DNA from: Marinilabilia sp. UBA5340
Lineage (GTDB): Bacteria; Bacteroidota; Bacteroidia; Bacteroidales; Marinilabiliaceae
Assembly (NCBI GenBank): GCA_002411085.1
Contig: DHQK01000234.1
Location: 1 to 6,667 of the forward strand
DNA length: 6,667 nucleotides
Direction: 5' to 3'
A program made the position numbers and the translations under genes. This document shows, piece by piece, positions 4,559 to 6,667 of the stretch. Below the pieces are notes generated by a model. It had not been told where the DNA came from. It worked only from the letters and a program-made list of their open reading frames with translations, and did not search any database. How positions within the stretch are numbered: position 1 is the stretch's first letter; the number at the start of each line of letters is the position of its first letter.

Positions 4559-6667
4559 TTAATGTTTTGTCTTTCTGGGTTTATTGCGCTTTTTCGTAGA
4601 AGAGGCTTTTCCCATATTTATGGCCGGTACCACTAATCTTACCTCTGTGCCTGTTTCTGAACCGGGTTGCCGGGACAAATCTGTTATTTGCAGACTACAG
4701 GGATATCTGAATTGTTTTTGTAATTGTGCAATTCTTTTTTTTGTAATACCGGTGCTTATAGATTTCCGTTGTAAAGGAGAGGCGGATTGTCTGCTTTTAT
4801 TTTCTTCAATGCCGGTTCCATTATCGCGAATAAAAATCTCCCAGGTGTGTTTTTGTAAAGAAAAAACAACTTCAATCCACCCCTGCCATTCCAACTCCCG
4901 GATGCCATGTTCGACGGCATTTTCTACAAAGGGTTGAACCATCATGGTGGGTAATCCCGTAGAGGCTTGGCCGATGTTTCCTGAAATTTGGACAGAGTAG
5001 TTAAAGGTGTTGTTGAATCTGAGTTTTTGCAATTCCAGATAGTGGTTCAATGTTGCTACTTCATCGCTGATGTCAATGAAAGGTTGTGCCATGTTGTTCA
5101 GATAGAGACGCATAAGTTTTGCAAACTTCGCAAGATAACTCCCGGCGGTATGGGGTTGATTTTGGAAAATGAACGCTTGAATGGCAGATAGTGCATTAAA
5201 TAAAAAATGAGGATTCATTTGCGAGAGTAACAGCCGTTGTTGCAGTGCCAGGTTATTTTCCATAAGTCTAAGGTGCTTTATTCTGTAAGACCACCAGGTG
5301 AAAATTGCGGATGTTAGAATAAGGAGAACTAAAATGATAAACCAGCCGGACAACCAAAAGGGAGGAAGGATGGTAAACGGGAAACTGGCAACAGTGCTCC
5401 CTCCAAAGGGATTAATCTTTTGTACTTTAAAAATGTAATTTCCGGGGGATAACATCTTGTAGTTTGCGGAGGCTTCTCCGGTATGAATCCAGTCAGTGTC
5501 AATGCCACTTAGCATGTATTTGTAATGATCATGAAAAGAGGGATATTGCATGTCAGAGAAATAAAACCCAACGAAGTTTTCATTGTGTTTTAGCAGTAGC
5601 GGGGAATGCGTTTCTGAAGGTCGCTGGCGTACTTCACCTCCAACCATGATCCGGACAATTCTGGTTTCTTGTTGTTTAATCTCGGGAGTCAGTAGTGCCG
5701 GATTGAAGCGAAAAAAACCATTTAATGTTCCGATATAAATTTCATTGGCAGAAGTTTTGAGGCTTGCAGAGGTGAATGTAAGGTTGTCGGTTTCCAGGAA
5801 TGGAGTAAGGTCAAAAATGCTATTGGTTTCCGGATCAAAAATGCTAATGTGGTGAACTGTAATAATGAGAATGCGCCCCAAATGATCTTCAATCAGGGAT
5901 TGGATTTTGCCATGTGGAAGTTGGTGAGCAATGGGTGCAAGATCAAAGGTTCCTTTTTCCGGATTAAATATGTTCAGGGAGTCCCCTCCCGCATAAACAG
6001 TCCCGTCAGAGGTTTCCAGAAAAGCCAAAGCCTCGGATCCGTGAAAACCGTTTCCGGGATAAAAATGGGCGATTTTTAGGGTATGTCGGTCTATTCGATT
6101 TATCCCTTTGTTGGTGGTACCTGCCCATATATGTCCATCTTTATCTTTTTTCACAAAGGTGGTCAGGTGCGATGAAAGCATATCGGCCGGGGGCTGGTTG
6201 AAAAAAGTGACAGCATGATTCTTTGGGGAAACTGATGCCAGCCCCTGGTCGGTAGCTAAAAATAGTTGATTGCCTGCAAGGGCAGCCTGGTTGATCTTTG
6301 ATTCTGAAAGATCCTGAATGGTATTGAATTCTTGATTTCGGGGATTGAAAAAGAATAATCCTCTGTCTGTATTGATCCAAAATCCTTTTGCCTGTGGGCA
6401 ATAGCAAATATCCCGGATGGCATCATTTTTCAGACCAGCGGAGTAAGCATTGGTGGTATTGTAGTAAGACAGTTCACCAGAAGAAGACAGGTAGGCAATA
6501 CCTCTTTCAAGAGCCATCAGAAAAGCGTTTTTTGAACCCAGCCTGATTTTTTTTATTTGATGGCCGGATTTGTTGATAGCTTCGAACGGATCCGTGACTG
6601 GTATCGGACTGCCTGTTTTTATATCAAATAGGTGAATTCCCTCATCGGAAGTGAGCATGAGACGATC
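4559..6667 (-). CDS. Sensor histidine kinase: beta-propeller, Y_Y_Y domain, LytS-type kinase (N-terminus outside window)
   Basis: The frame is open to the right edge, so the gene starts outside the window; the ATG at 6658 is probably internal. Residues below count from it. Residues 1 to about 325 contain two-component regulator propeller repeats, for example GHIWAGTTNKGINRID (175-190), NEIYIGTLNGFFRFNP (305-320) and KGFWINTDRGLFFFNP (91-106). A Y_Y_Y domain follows (about 360-431, ending PFTILPPFW), then one membrane helix (about 434-456), then a short coiled linker. The kinase part is of the His_kinase/LytS type: QMNPHFLFNAL with His484 as expected phosphoacceptor, MVQPFVENAVEHG with Asn580 (N box), and RDNGTGI (611-617) as G box. 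The propeller should face the periplasm and sense a ligand, and the kinase should phosphorylate the adjacent LytTR regulator. Unlike Bacteroides hybrid systems, receiver and DNA-binding domain are in a separate protein. After the usual end of the fold (GTEVRLVVPAI) there is a strongly basic tail, about residues 682-699. The ligand is unknown. Confidence 0.95.
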   Translation of the reverse strand, partial: DRLMLTSDEGIHLFDIKTGSPIPVTDPFEAINKSGHQIKKIRLGSKNAFLMALERGIAYLSSSGELSYYNTTNAYSAGLKNDAIRDICYCPQAKGFWINTDRGLFFFNPRNQEFNTIQDLSESKINQAALAGNQLFLATDQGLASVSPKNHAVTFFNQPPADMLSSHLTTFVKKDKDGHIWAGTTNKGINRIDRHTLKIAHFYPGNGFHGSEALAFLETSDGTVYAGGDSLNIFNPEKGTFDLAPIAHQLPHGKIQSLIEDHLGRILIITVHHISIFDPETNSIFDLTPFLETDNLTFTSASLKTSANEIYIGTLNGFFRFNPALLTPEIKQQETRIVRIMVGGEVRQRPSETHSPLLLKHNENFVGFYFSDMQYPSFHDHYKYMLSGIDTDWIHTGEASANYKMLSPGNYIFKVQKINPFGGSTVASFPFTILPPFWLSGWFIILVLLILTSAIFTWWSYRIKHLRLMENNLALQQRLLLSQMNPHFLFNALSAIQAFIFQNQPHTAGSYLAKFAKLMRLYLNNMAQPFIDISDEVATLNHYLELQKLRFNNTFNYSVQISGNIGQASTGLPTMMVQPFVENAVEHGIRELEWQGWIEVVFSLQKHTWEIFIRDNGTGIEENKSRQSASPLQRKSISTGITKKRIAQLQKQFRYPCSLQITDLSRQPGSETGTEVRLVVPAINMGKASSTKKRNKPRKTKH

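Overview
This window looks like chromosomal DNA of a Bacteroidota, plausibly a Bacteroidales/Marinilabiliales-type marine or sediment organism. That assignment is inferred from the protein families and from the start regions, which are AT-rich and lack a clear Shine-Dalgarno sequence. All five recognisable genes lie on the minus strand, so the genetic reading order is from the right edge to the left edge.

Reading in that order, the right third (6667-3812) is a two-component system. The first gene is a membrane sensor histidine kinase, cut at its N-terminus by the window edge, with a beta-propeller sensor region, a Y_Y_Y domain, one membrane helix and a LytS-type kinase domain. Six bases after its stop begins a LytTR-family response regulator. 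The two are almost certainly co-transcribed. A 190-base gap follows, then a gene for a small secreted protein made of MORN-type repeats (3621-2845).

The gap 2844-2490 contains repeat-like, non-coding DNA: a segment of about 240 bp bounded by a 13-bp inverted repeat, with a strong hairpin and CACAGAG-type arms inside it. A short inverted repeat also sits directly in front of the next start codon. Then comes cysS (2489-1017), a complete and canonical cysteinyl-tRNA synthetase. Directly behind cysS is a GC-rich hairpin that probably acts as its terminator. It is part of a wider non-coding block (about 770-1011) packed with GC-rich palindromes, unlike the AT-rich sequence next to it. The left edge (617-1) holds the N-terminal 205 codons of a lipoprotein peptidase of the M28/glutaminyl-peptide cyclotransferase family.

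The proteins belong to known families and I see no clearly new multi-gene system. The points most worth a second look are the two repeat-bearing intergenic regions, the basic C-terminal tail on the kinase, the hairpin over the cysS start, and the secreted nature of the MORN-repeat protein, whose family is often labelled as antitoxin.
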